Of a stretch of DNA of 64,000 nt, positions 12,401-26,200 are shown piece after piece. Each line of letters starts with the position of its first letter. Position 1 is the stretch's first letter. Below the pieces are notes generated by a model. The model was not told the DNA's origin, ran no database searches, and was given only the letters and a program-made list of their open reading frames with translations. The stretch is from Phymorhynchus buccinoides (taxonomy: Eukaryota; Mollusca; Gastropoda; Neogastropoda; Raphitomidae): contig CM065698.1 of NCBI GenBank assembly GCA_017654935.2, forward strand, positions 1,521,354 through 1,585,353. Direction: 5' to 3'. Position numbers and translations under genes: made by a program.

Positions 12401-15400
12401 TGTTGACTTATTGTACTTTGTTCAATGTTGACTTATTGTACTTTGGGAATGTTGACTTATTGTACTTTGTGAATGTTGACTTATTGTACTTTGTTCAATG
12501 TTGACTTATTGTACTTTGTTCAATGTTGACTTATTGTACTTTGTTCAATGTTGACTTATTGTACTTTGTTCAATGTTGACTTATTGTACTTTGTTCAATG
12601 TTGACTTATTGTACTTTGTTCAATGTTGACTTATTGTACTTTGGGAATGTTGACTTATTGTTCTTTGTTCAATGTTGACTTATTGTACTTTGTTCAATGT
12701 TGACTTATTGTACTTTGTTCAATGTTGACTTATTGTACTTTGTTCAATGTTGACTTATTGTACTTTGGGAATGTTGACTTATTGTACTTTGTTCAATGTT
12801 GACTTATTGTACTTTGTTCAATGTTGACTTATTGTACTTTGGGAATGTTGACTTATTGTACTTTGTTCAATGTTGACTTATTGTACTTTGTTCAATGTTG
12901 ACTTATTGTACTTTGTTCAATGTTGACTTATTGTACTTTGTTCAATGTTGACTTATTGTACTTTGTTCAATGTTGACTTATTGTACTTTGTTCAATGTTG
13001 ACTTATTGTACTTTGTGAATGTTGACTTATTGTTCTTTGTTCAATGTTGACTTATTGTACTTTGGGAATGTTGACTTATTGTACTTTGTTCAATGTTGAC
13101 TTATTGTACTTTGTTCAATGTTGACTTATTGTACTTTGGGAATGTTGACTTATTGTACTTTGTTCAATGTTGACTTATTGTACTTTGTTCAATGTTGACT
13201 TATTGTACTTTGGGAATGTTGACTTATTGTTCTTTGTTCAATGTTGACTTATTGTACTTTGTTCAATGTTGACTTATTGTACTTTGTTCAATGTTGACTT
13301 ATTGTACTTTGGGAATGTTGACTTATTGTACTTTGTTCAATGTTGACTTATTGTTCTTTGTTCAATGTTGACTTATTGTACTTTGTTCAATGTTGACTTA
13401 TTGTACTTTGTTCAATGTTGACTTATTGTACTTTGTTCAATGTTGACTTATTGTACTTTGTTTATTGTACTTTGTTCAGTGTTGACTTATTGTACTTTGG
13501 GAATGTTGACTTATTGAATGTTGACTTATTGTACTTTGTTCAATGTTGACTTATTGTACTTTGTTCAATGTTGACTTATTGTACTTTGGGAATGTTGACT
13601 TATTGTACTTTGTTCAATGTTGACTTATTGTACTTTGGGAATGTTGACTTATTGTACTTTGTTCAATGTTGACTGTACTTTGTTCAATGTTGACTTATTG
13701 TACTTTGTGAATGTTGACTTATTGTACTTTGGGAATGTTGACTTATTGTACTTTGTTCAATGTTGACTTATTGTACTTTGTTCAATGTTGACTTATTGTA
13801 CTTTGTGTCAATGTTGACTTATTGTACTTTGTTCAATGTTGACTTATTGTACTTTGTTCAATGTTGACTTATTGTACTTTGTGAATGTTGACTTATTGTA
13901 CTTTGTTCAATGTTGACTTATTGTACTTTGTTCAATGTTGACTTATTGTACTTTGTTCAATGTTGACTTATTGTACTTTGTTCAATGTTGACTTATTGTA
14001 CTATTGTACTTTGGGAATGTTGACTTATTGTACTTTGTTCAATGTTGACTTATTGTACTTTGTTCAATGTTGACTGTACTTTGTTCAATGTTGACTTATT
14101 GTACTTTGGGAATGTTGACTTATTGTACTTTGTTCTATGTTGACTTATTGTACTTTGGGAATGTTGACTTATTGTACTTTGGGAATGTTGACTTATTGTA
14201 CTTTGTTCAATGTTGACTTATTGTACTTTGGGAATGTTGACTTATTGTACTTTGTGAATGTTGACTTATTGTACTTTGTTCTATGTTGACTTATTGTACT
14301 TTGGGAATGTTGACTTATTGTACTTTGTACAATGTTGACTTATTGTACTTTGTTCAATGTTGACTTATTGTACTTTGGGAATGTTGACTTATTGTTCTTT
14401 GTTCAATGTTGACTTATTGTTCTTTGTTCAATGTTGACTTATTGTACTTTGTTCAATGTTGACTTATTGTACTTTGGGAATGTTGACTTATTGTTCTTTG
14501 TTCAATGTTGACTTATTGTACTTTGTTCAATGTTGACTTATTGTACTTTGGGAATGTTGACTTATTGTTCTTTGTTCAATGTTGACTTATTGTACTTTGT
14601 TCAATGTTGACTTATTGTACTTTGGGAATGTTGACTTATTGTACTTTGGGAATGTTGACTTATTGTTCTTTGTTCAATGTTGACTTATTGTACTTTGTTC
14701 AATGTTGACTTATTGTACTTTGGGAATGTTGACTTATTGTACTTTGGGAATGTTGACTTATTGTACTTTGTTCAATGTTGACTTATTGTACTTTGTTCAA
14801 TGTTGACTTATTGTACTTTGTTCAATGTTGACTTATTGTACTTTGTTCAATGTTGACTTATTGTACTTTGGGAATGTTGACTTATTGTACTTTGGGAATG
14901 TTGACTTATTGTACTTTGGGAATGTTGACTTATTGTACTTTGTTCAATGTTGACTTATTGTACTTTGGGAATGTTGACTTATTGTACTTTGTTCAATGTT
15001 GACTTATTGTACTTTGTTCAATGTTGACTTATTGTACTTTGTTCAATGTTGACTTATTGTACTTTGGGAATGTTGACTTATTGTACTTTGTTCAATGTTG
15101 ACTTATTGTACTTTGTTCAATGTTGACTTATTGTACTTTGTTCAATGTTGACTTATTGTACTTTGTTCAATGTTGACTTATTGTACTTTGTTCAATGTTG
15201 ACTTATTGTACTTTGTTCAATGTTGACTTATTGTACTTTGTTCACTTATTGTACTTTGGGAATGTTGACTTATTGTACTTTGTTCAATGTTGACTTATTG
15301 TACTTTGTTCAATGTTGACTTATTGTACTTTGTTCAATGTTGACTTATTGTACTTTGTTCAATGTTGACTTATTGTACTTTGTTCAATGTTGACTTATTG

Positions 15401-18400
15401 TACTTTGTTCAATGTTGACTTATTGTACTTTGTTCAATGTTGAATGTTGACTTATTGTACTTTGTTCAATGTTGACTTATTGTACTTTGTTCAATGTTGA
15501 CTTATTGTACTTTGGGAATGTTGACTTATTGTTCTTTGTTCAATGTTGACTTATTGTACTTTGTTCAATGTTGACTTATTGTACTTTGGGAATGTTGACT
15601 TATTGTACTTTGTTCAATGTTGACTTATTGTACTTTGTTCAATGTTGACTTATTGTACTTTGTTCAATGTTGACTTATTGTACTTTGTTCAATGTTGACT
15701 TATTGTACTTTGTTCAATGTTGACTTATTGTACTTTGTTCATGTTGACTTATTGTACTTTGTTCAATGTTGACTTATTGTACTTTGTTCAATGTTGACTT
15801 ATTGTACTTTGTTCAATGTTGACTTATTGTACTTTGTTCAATGTTGACTTATTGTACTTTGGGAATGTTGACTTATTGTACTTTGTTCAATGTTGACTTA
15901 TTGTACTTTGTTCAATGTTGACTTATTGTACTTTGTTCAATGTTGACTTATTGTTCTTTGTTCAATGTTGACTTATTGTACTTTGTTCAATGTTGACTTA
16001 TTGTACTTTGGGAATGTTGACTTATTGTTCTTTGTTCAATGTTGACTTATTGTACTTTGTTCAATGTTGACTTATTGTACTTTGGGAATGTTGACTTATT
16101 GTTCTTTGTTCAATGTTGACTTATTGTACTTTGTTCAATGTTGACTTATTGTACTTTGTTCAATGTTGACTTATTGTACTTTGTTCAATGTTGACTTATT
16201 GTACTTTGTTCAATGTTGACTTATTGTACTTTGTTCAATGTTGACTTATTGTACTTTGTTCAATGTTGACTTATTGTACTTTGTTCAATGTTGACTTATT
16301 GTACTTTGTTCAATGTTGACTTATTGTACTTTGTTCAATGTTGACTTATTGTACTTTGTTCAATGTTGACTTATTGTACTTTGTTCAATGTTGACTTATT
16401 GTACTTTGTTCAATGTTGACTTATTGTACTTTGTTCAATGTTGACTTATTGTTCTTTGTTCAATGTTGACTTATTGTACTTTGGGAATGTTGACTTATTG
16501 TTCTTTGTTCAATGTTGACTTATTGTACTTTGTTCAATGTGTTGCTTAAACCCGATTACGTTTTACCTATTACTTGATATGATTCAATTGGAACCATCAA
16601 AACATTCTCCTCTATGTTCCCATTTCAGTCATCAAAATATCACACTAACTGTCGGGGGGGAAAAAAGGGTAGGTGCTCCTCTTGCGGTGACGTGCTCTCC
16701 GGGGGAGAGCAGCCCGAATTTCACAGAGATAAGTCTCTGTGACTAGAATATACCAAATAAAAACAAATTAATTGTTTCCTTTGGTTCTTTGTAAAGGAGA
16801 GGCAATTTGGGTCGGAAGTTTAATTCGGTCTTGAGCCTGGAATATGGAAACCTCCTCAGCCACATGCCTTGCATTTTTCAAACCTTGCCTTGCTGCCAGT
16901 CAAAGAAGTTAACAGTGAAGACACTTTGGACTGCTGGTCTGCCACCTGACTAGCCAGGGTGTTGCTGTGAGTCAAAGAAGTTAACGGTGAAGACACTTTG
17001 GACTGCTGGTCTGCCACCTGACAAGCCAGGGTGTTGCTGTGAGTCAAAGAAGTTAACAGTGAAGACACTTTGGACTGCTGGTCTGCCACCTGACAAGCAG
17101 GGTGTTGCTGTGAGTCAAAGAAGTTAACAGTGAAGACACTTTGGACTGCTGGTCTGCCACCTGACAAGCCAGGGTGTTGCTGTGAGTCAAAGAAGTTAAC
17201 AGTGAAGACACTTTGGACTGCTGAGCTGCCACCTGACAAGCCAGGGTGTTGCTGTGAGTCAAAGAAGTTAACAGTGAAGACACTTTGGACTGCTGAGCTG
17301 CCACCTGACAAGCCAGGGTGTGGCTGCCAGTTGGGATTTGGAATGAGCGGCGTGGGAGCAACGCCATTGTACGGCCCAGAAGACGGGACAGGAGAAAAAT
17401 AAAAAATAAAAAGTGAAGACTTGTAAGGTGTTTAGTGTGAAACGCTGGCTTCACTGTACAGGGTTTTGATGTGTGTGTGATGGCAGTAACACAGTTCTCA
17501 TGATGATGTGTGTGTGATGGTGTGCGTCATGATGTGTCATGATGTGTGTGATGGTGTGTGTCATGATGTGTCATGATGTGTGTGACGGCAGGTGATTCCC
17601 CAGCTGATAGCCAGGATCGACACGCAGCGCTCACTGGTGGGACGTCTGGTGCATCAACTGCTGGTCGACATCAGCAAGGCTCACCCACAGGTGTGTGTGT
17701 CTGTCTGTGTGTGTCTCTGTGTGTGTGAACAATGTCACTGGTGAGACGTCTGGTGCATCAACTGCTGGTCGACATCAGCAAGGCTCACCCACAGGTGTGT
17801 GTGTCTGTCTTTCTGTCTGTCTGTGTGTGTGAACAATGTCACTGGTGGTACGTCTGGTGCATCAACTGCTGGTCGACATCAGCAAGGCTCACCCACAGGT
17901 GTGTGTGTCTGTCTTTCTGTCTGTCTGTGTGTGTGAACAATGTCACTGGTGGGACGTCTGGTGCATCAACTGCTGGTCGACATCAGCAAGGCTCACCCAC
18001 AGGTGTGTGTGTCTGTCTTTCTGTCTGTCTGTGTGTGTGAACAATGTCACTGGTGGGACGTCTGGTGCATCAACTGCTGGTCGACATCAGCAAGGCTCAC
18101 CCACAGGTGTGTGTGTCTGTCTTTCTGTCTGTCTGTGTGTGTCTGTGTGTGTGTGAACAATGTCACTGGTGGGACGTCTGGTGCATCAACTGTTGGTCGA
18201 CATCAGTAAGGCTCACACACAGGTGTGTGTCTGTGTCTCTCTCTGTCTGTGTGTGTCTCTCTCTGTCTCTGTGTGTGTCTCTCTCTGTCTCTGTGTGTGT
18301 CTCTGTGTCTCTCTGTCTGTCTTTGTGTGTGTCTCTCTGTCTCTCTGTCTGTCTTTGTGTGTGTCTCTGTCTGTCTCTGTGTGTGTCTCTCTCTGTGCCA

Positions 18401-20243
18401 CTCTATACAGAGACACAGACAGAGACACACAGACAGAGAGAGACACACACAGACAGAGAGAGACACACACAGACAGAGAGAAACACAGAGACAGACAGAG
18501 AGAGACACAGAGACACAGAGAGACACACACACACAGACACAGAGGGACAGAGAGAGACACACAGAGACAGACACACACACAGACAGAGAGAGACACACAC
18601 AGACAGAGAGAAACACAGAGACAGACAGAGAGAGACACAGAGACACAGAGAGAGACACACACACACACACAGAGACAGACACACACACAGACAGAGTGAG
18701 ACACACACAGACAGAGAGACAAACACAGTCCTGTGGTGTAGAGTGGCACAGTGGTAGCGCGTTCGCTTCGTGTCGAGTAAACCCGAGTTCGAACCTGGGT
18801 ACAGGGGATTTTTTCCTCTCACTTTGCACTAGGCCTTACGGTCTGAACGTGGAGTCTTTCGGATGAGACGATAAAAACCGAGGTCCTGTGTGCCCATGCA
18901 CTTAGCATACGTTAAACCCAGTGGCAACGAAAAAGTTGTCATTTGGTCAAAATTTACCCCCCCCCCCCCCCTTTTCCTTCCTCACCAGTCACACAAAAAT
19001 CGCATGCAAAAAAACAAAACAAAACAAAATTGGGTGGCGCGCCTCTGGCTGCGACGCGCTCTCCAGGTGGGAGCAACCCGAATTTCACAGAGACGCCTCT
19101 GTGACTATAAAGTACCTAGTACCTGTCTTTCTCTGTGTGTGTCTCTCTCTGTCTTTCTCTGTGTTTGTCTCTCTGTCTGTGTGTGTCTCTCTCTGTCTGT
19201 GTGTGTGTCTGTCTCTGTGTGTGTGTGTGTGTCTCTCTCTGTGTCTCTGTGTCTCTCTCTGTCTGTCTCTGTGTTTCTCTCTGTCTGTGTGTGTCTCTCT
19301 CTGTCTGTGTGTGTGTCTGTCTCTGTGTGTCTCTCTCTGTCCCTCTGTGTCTGTGTGTGTGTGTCTCTCTGTGTCTCTGTGTCTCTCTCTGTCTGTCTCT
19401 GTGTTTCTCTCTGTCTGTGTGTGTCTCTCTCTGTCTGTGTGTGTCTCTCTCTGTCTGTGTGTCTCTGTCTGTGTCTCTGTATGTGTCTCTGTCTGTGTGT
19501 GTGTGTCTCTCTGTGTGTGTCTCTCTCTGTGTGTGTCAGACCTGTCTACCCTACGATTTTTAGGCGCATTTTACGAATTTGGACCACAAAATACGATAAT
19601 ACGCCGAATGCAACAAAAATACGAAATTCGCCAACTCATACAAAGAAATATAAAAAACGAATGTGCTTTTACTTAACGAGCGTGGAATCGCGGCTGCCGT
19701 GCTTATACTAGTTATAGTCTTCTCAATACTGAGTAACCGAGTATCCTTTCTGCCAGCATTTTTGATTGGCCGTGGACTTTGGCTTTGTCCAATCACACAA
19801 ACTGTTAGTCCGCAATGTGATTTCCGGTAGCGAGAAGAAAAAAAGAAGCAAATGTATTTGGTTTTGTGGCCTATCAGTATCAACATAGAATACTTGTGCA
19901 ATTATCGAAAAACGACAGAAAGAAAGAAATGAGGAGGAAGAAGAAGAAATGGAACTCACTAAGCATCCCGATTACGCGGCGATGTGACGACCAAATCAGA
20001 ACTGTGCCTGGCAAAATGAACTGCACACGACGCAACAACAGTCAACAGCCTTTCGAAAGGCTTCTTCTTCTTTCTCTTCCCAACCACCATCGTCAAGTTG
20101 ATGATTCTGTTGGCTGTGTTTCAAGGAAGAGGACGATTGCATCAATGATTAGATTTAGAGCCGTGATATGATCGGTGAAAGTCACAAAGCGAAAGCTACT
20201 GAACGCGGCAGTTGTAAAGTGAGGACTTTGATTAGAGCACAGT

Positions 20244-20295
<52 letters not shown>

Positions 20296-23200
20296 TCTAA
20301 TCTCATTTAACAAAATCTCTCCCCCCCCCTCTCTCTTTCATTAAAAAATGATTTTCTCTGTTCTTCCCCCAAATTTGTACAAATCAGATTTCAGTTGTGC
20401 TCATGGTGGGAGAGGCATGTCTCATCCGAAGGGCATAAGAATCTAAATAAATTCCAAAGCACTAATCTTTGTTGGAAGTTGTCATTCTATTTCTATGTTG
20501 TGATGGTGTAATATGACTGTGTGTGCTTATAAGTTAAAGTATAAAAATATTGTCACAAAAAAAGAGAACTGAGTGGCGTTTGGATTTATATCAGTATTTC
20601 ATCACAAACTCCAGCTTCTTCAAGCTAAGAAAAATATTCTTTTTTGTCATAGAATACTATAATTTACTTCATGGAATAAATACTACTAGTTAAATTTTGA
20701 GGTAGACAGGTCTGGTGTGTGTGTGTGTCTCTCTGTCTGTCTGTGTGTGTCTCTCTGTCTGTGTGTGTGTCTCTGTGTGTGTGTATGTGTCTCTCTGTCT
20801 GTCTGTGTGTGTCTCTCTGTCTGTGTGTGTGTCTCTCTGTCTGTCTGTGTGTGTCTCTGTGTCTGTCTGTCTGTGTCTCTGTGTGTGTCTGTCTGTGTGT
20901 GTGTCTCTGTGTGTGTCTCTCTGTCTGTGTGTGTGTCTCTCTGTCTGTCTGTGTGTGTGTCTCTCTGTCTGTGTGTGTGTGTGTCTCTCTGTCTGTGTGT
21001 GTCTCTGTGTGTGTCTCTCTCTGTCTGTCTGTGTGTGTCTCTGTTTGTGTATCTCTCTGTCTGTCTCTGTGTTTCTGTGTCTGTGTGTGTCTCTGTTTGT
21101 GTGTCTGTCTCTCTGTCTGTGTGTGTGTCTCTGTGTGTGTCTCTCTGTCTGTGTATGTGTGTCTCTCTGTCTGTGTGTGTGTGTCTCTCTGTCTGTGTGT
21201 GTGTCTCTCTGTCTGTGTGTGTCTCTCTCTGTCTGTCTCTGTGTGTGTGTGTCTCTCTCTCTCTGTCTGTGTGTGTGTCTCTCTCTGTCTCTCTGTGTAT
21301 GTCTCTCTGTCTGTCTCCATGTGTGTCTCTGTCTGTGTGTGTGTCTCTGTGTGTGTCTGTCTCTCTGTCTGTCTCCATGTGTGTGTGTGTCTCTGTGTGT
21401 GTCTGTCTCTGTGTTTGTCTCTCTCTTTCTGTCTCTGTGTGTGTCTCTGTGTGTGTCTCTGTGTATATATATCTCTCTCTCTCTCTCTCTGTCTGTGTGT
21501 GTCTCTCTCTCTGTCTGTGTGTGTCTCTCTCTATGTCTGTGTGTCTCTGTGTGTGTCTCTCTCTGTCTGTGTGTGTTTCTCTGTCTGTCTGTGTGTGTGC
21601 CTCTGTGTGTGTCTGTCTGTGTGTGTCTCTCTCTCTGTCTGTGTGTCTCTGTGTGTGTCTCTCTCTGTCTGTGTGTGTGTGTGTCTCTGTCTGTCTGTGT
21701 GTGTGTCTCTGTGTGTGTGTCTCTCTGTGTGTGTGTGTCTCTCTCTGTCTGTGTGTCTCTGTCTGTCTGTGCATGTGTCTCTGTGTGTGTCTCTCTGTGT
21801 GTCTCTGTCTGTCTGTGTGTCTCTGTGTGTGTGAACGATCTCACTGGTGGGATGTTTTGTCCATCAACTGCTGGTCGACATCAGCAAGGTTCACCCCCAG
21901 CTCTTGGCCCTTATTTTTTAAATCTGAACATTGCTTCCTGATGGCTTTTAATTGATTGATTGATTAATTCATGTATTGATTTATTTATGTATTTGTTTTA
22001 TGTTTTTAAAATACACACGAAGGTCAGTCTGCTGAATTGTGCATTACTAAAGGTTGAATATAAAATGACTGATCTCTACAAATGATCTCTGTGAGTAATT
22101 AAAAACAGTCGAAACGCCATCATAATAGAAATGATGACAATGATGATGGTGTATGTTTGACAGGCGTTGATCTACATCATAATAGAAATGATGATGATGA
22201 CAATGACAATGGTGTATGGTTGACAGGCGTTGATCTACATCATAATAGAAATGATGACAATGATGATGGTGTATGTTTGACAGGCGTTGATCTACATCAT
22301 AATAGAAATGATGATGATGACAATGACAATGGTGTATGGTTGACAGGCGTTGATCTACATCATAATAGAAATGATGATGATGACAATGACAATGGTGTAT
22401 GGTTGACAGGCGTTGATCTACATCATAATAGAAATGATGACAATGATGATGGTGTATGATTGACGGGCGTTGATCTACATCATAATAGACATAATGATGA
22501 TGATAATGACAATGGTGTATGGTTGACAGATGTTGATCTACATCATAATAGACATAATGATGATGACAATGACAATGGTGTATGGTTGACAGGCATTGAT
22601 CTGCATCATAATAGAAATGATGATGATAACAATGACAATGGTGTATGATTGACAGGCGTTGATCTACCCTCTGACTGTGGCCTCCAACCAAATCCACCAT
22701 GTCAGCACGACCGTCATGCACACTTAAAGATAGTGATAATGATGATGACAATGACAAAGGTGTATGTTTGTTGACAGGCGTTGATCTACCCTCTGACTGT
22801 GGCCTCCAAATCCACCATGTCAGCACGACCGTAATGCTTACTTAAAGATAGTGATAATGATGATAACAATGACAATGGTGTATGTTTGTTGACAGGCGTT
22901 GATCTACCCTCTGACTGTGGCCTCCAAATCCACCGTGTCAGCACGACAAAACGCCGCCAACAAAATCCTCAAGAGCATGTGTGAGAGAAACGCTAACCTG
23001 GTGCAACAAGCCATGCTGGTGAGATATCATCATCATCACCATTATCATCATTATCATCATCATCATCATCATCATCAACAAAATCCTCAAGAGCATGTGT
23101 GAGAGAAATGCTAAGCTTGTGCAGCAAGCCATGCTGATGAGATATCATCATCCTCATCGTCATCATTAACATCATTAACATCATCATCGTCATCATCATT

Positions 23201-26200
23201 AACATCATCATCAGCAAAATTCTGAAGAGCATGTGTGAAAGAAACGCTAACGCTATACATGTAGTAACAAAATATGAAATCTATGCTAACCATACTGACC
23301 AACACTCAAACAGTAGCGTAATAGCAAAAGACTTCCTCAGTTTGGAAGCCATACCCTAGCAACATAAAAGAAACAAGGGCAAAGGATGATAACTCCCTCT
23401 TTCCGGAAGTAAGTATGATCTCCCTTTACTTCCGGCTGTCATTTTCCACATGGAACGACGGTCCTCTTGTGGAGACCTCCCTGTGCCTCTCCACTGGTCG
23501 ATGTCATTTTCTTTGCCTTAGGAGCTCACTTTTCCATTTTCCACATGGAACGACGGTCTTCTTTTGGAAGCCTCCCTGTGCTTCTCCACTATGGTCGATC
23601 TGTCATTTTCCACATGGAACGACGGTCCTCTTGTGGAGACCTCCCTGTGCCTCTCCACTATGGTAGATCTGTCATTTTCCACATGGAACGACGGTCCTCT
23701 TGTGGAGACCTCCCTGTGCCTCTCCACTATGGTAGATCTGTCATTTTCCACATGGAACGACGGTCCTCTTGTGGAGACCTCCCTGTGCCTCTCCACTATG
23801 GTAGATCTGTCATTTTCCACATGGAACGACGGTCCTCTTGTGGAGACCTCCCTGTGCCTCTCCACTATGGTAGATCTGTCATTTTCCACATGGAACGACG
23901 GTCCTCTTGTGGAGACCTCCCTGTGCCTCTCCACTATGGTAGATCTGTCATTTTGTGTACATTGGGGGGGTGCATCTTGGGGCGCCTTATAGTTAGAAAA
24001 AATATGGTACAGTCGACCCCCTCTGTTAAGACCTTCAAAAAATCGCAAAAAATCGGTCGTAAAAGAGGGGGGTCTTAAATCAGGGGTGACCAAAACAATG
24101 CACTCAGTGACTCACTACACCGTGTATGACGCACAGCACATGCATACACTAAAACTAAAACATGCTTTCTCCGTCATTCTTGAATGAAACATCCGCGGTC
24201 TAGCTAATATACGAAAACGAGCGAAAACAGAAAGTGTGCTCGACGGCTTGTGTTGCACTCACACACAAACTACACATAACAACAGTACAGACCTAATGTT
24301 CGCCATTTTGCGTTCTGGCAGTTCATTTTCAGTCACAGTTTGCACACGGAACTTTTACCACGCATACAACTCGGATGACAAAATGGCGCCGCACACACCG
24401 CAAATACGAAATCACGGCAAACGCTAATGCGCCAGCTGCTTTCATTTATCGGATTTTGTGAGTTGTTTGCATTCAGTGAGTGTTTCAGTGCACACACTAA
24501 CGCCGATTTATCAGTTTGATAACGGAAAGGAGCTGCTTTTCAACTTATTTTTTGTAAAGTGAGACCATTCACTGAGTTCCAACTTATGGAGTGTGACCGA
24601 TCACCTAGTTTCAACTTGGGAGTTGACTTCGCATTTAGGCCTACGTGTGCACAGAGTTCGTAAAGATCGACACGATCGCGACTGTTTCAGTTCAAACTTT
24701 GATCATAAACTGCTCAGTGATGACACATGTGCATAAAAGTGGTGACATTTAGTGGTCAGATCGTGATATCGCTGATTAAATTCTTCAATTTCGGCATGAG
24801 AACGGTTCGTTTTTACCGAGATTGACCTAACAACAGTGGTACCCCAGCTGTGCGTCGGCTCGAACTGAGGCCGAGAAGGATAGATATCATACGTTTTTGC
24901 GACTGATAATTGTCAGAATGTGTTGCATCGGTCGTAAAATCAACAAGATTTACGGTCGTAAAACGCGTTAGAGGGGGAGTCGTAAATGAGGAGGCAAGTT
25001 TAGAAGAAAAACGATCCGTCATTCATATTTCAGTCGTAAAAGAGGGGAGGTTGTAAATCAGAGGGCCGTTCGTGAGGGGGTCGACTGTACTTTTTTTTAG
25101 GTTGCATTATATTGCCATGTATTGCCCTGTATTGTACCGTACTACAGGTGTCAGAAGAACTGATTCGTGTGGCCATCCTGTGGCACGAACTCTGGCACGA
25201 GGGATTGGAGGAGGCCTCCCGTCTGTACTGTATTGCATTGTATTGCCCTGTATTGCACTGTATTGTATTGTACTGTTCTACAGGTGTCAGAAGAACTGAT
25301 TCGTGTGGCCATCCTGTGGCACGAACTCTGGCACGAGGGATTGGAGGAGGCCTCCCGTCTGTACTGTATTGCATTGTATTGCACTGTATTGCACTGTATT
25401 GTATTGTACTGTTCTACAGGTGTCAGAAGAACTGATTCGTGTGGCCATCCTGTGGCACGAACTCTGGCACGAGGGATTGGAGGAGGCTTCCCGTCTGTAC
25501 TTTGGGGACCGCAACGTGAAGGGCATGTTCCAGATCCTGGAACCCCTGCACATGATGATGGAGAGAGGGCCGCAGACACTGAAGGAAACCGCCTTCAACC
25601 AGGTACCAGTAGACAGACAGACAGACAGACAAACAAGGGCATGTTCCAGATATTAGAACCTCTGCACATGATGATGGAGAGAGGGCCGCAAACACTGAAG
25701 GAAACCGCCTTCAACCAGGTACCAATAGACAGACAGACAGACAGACACAGACAGACAGACGGACATATGTTCCAGATCCTGGAACCTCTGCACATGATGA
25801 TGGAGAGAGGGCCGCAGACACTGAAGGAAACCGCCTTCAACCAGGTACCAATAGACAGACAGACAGTCACACGGACAAACAGACAAACAAGGGCATGTTC
25901 CAGATATTAGAACCTCTGCACATGATGATGGAGAGAGGGCCGCAGACACTGAAGGAAACTGCCTTCAACCAGGTACAGTAGACAGACAGACACACACAGA
26001 CAGACAGTCACACACAGACAGACAGTCGCACACAGACAGACAGTCGCACACAGACAGACACAGACAGTCAGACAAGGGCATGTTCCAGATATTAGAACCT
26101 CTGCACATGATGATGGAGAGAGGGCCACAGACACTGAAGGAAACTGCCTTCAACCAGAGGTACAACATGTATGAAAGCAAGCATGCGCATGTGACCGCAC

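Noticed and set aside
17735..18222. Five extra genuine exons of mTOR (mutually exclusive exon cluster)
   Set aside because: Each copy lacks an AG upstream and the first 39 bases of exon 5, so they cannot be spliced as replacements.
18738..18815. Functional tRNA gene
   Set aside because: A and B boxes are present, but it continues into a SINE body, and I could not pair a full acceptor stem and anticodon arm.
18044..21955. Several 200-400-codon open frames rich in Cys/Val/Ser or Thr/His/Arg
   Set aside because: They are translations of the GT/CT microsatellite on both strands and in several frames at once.
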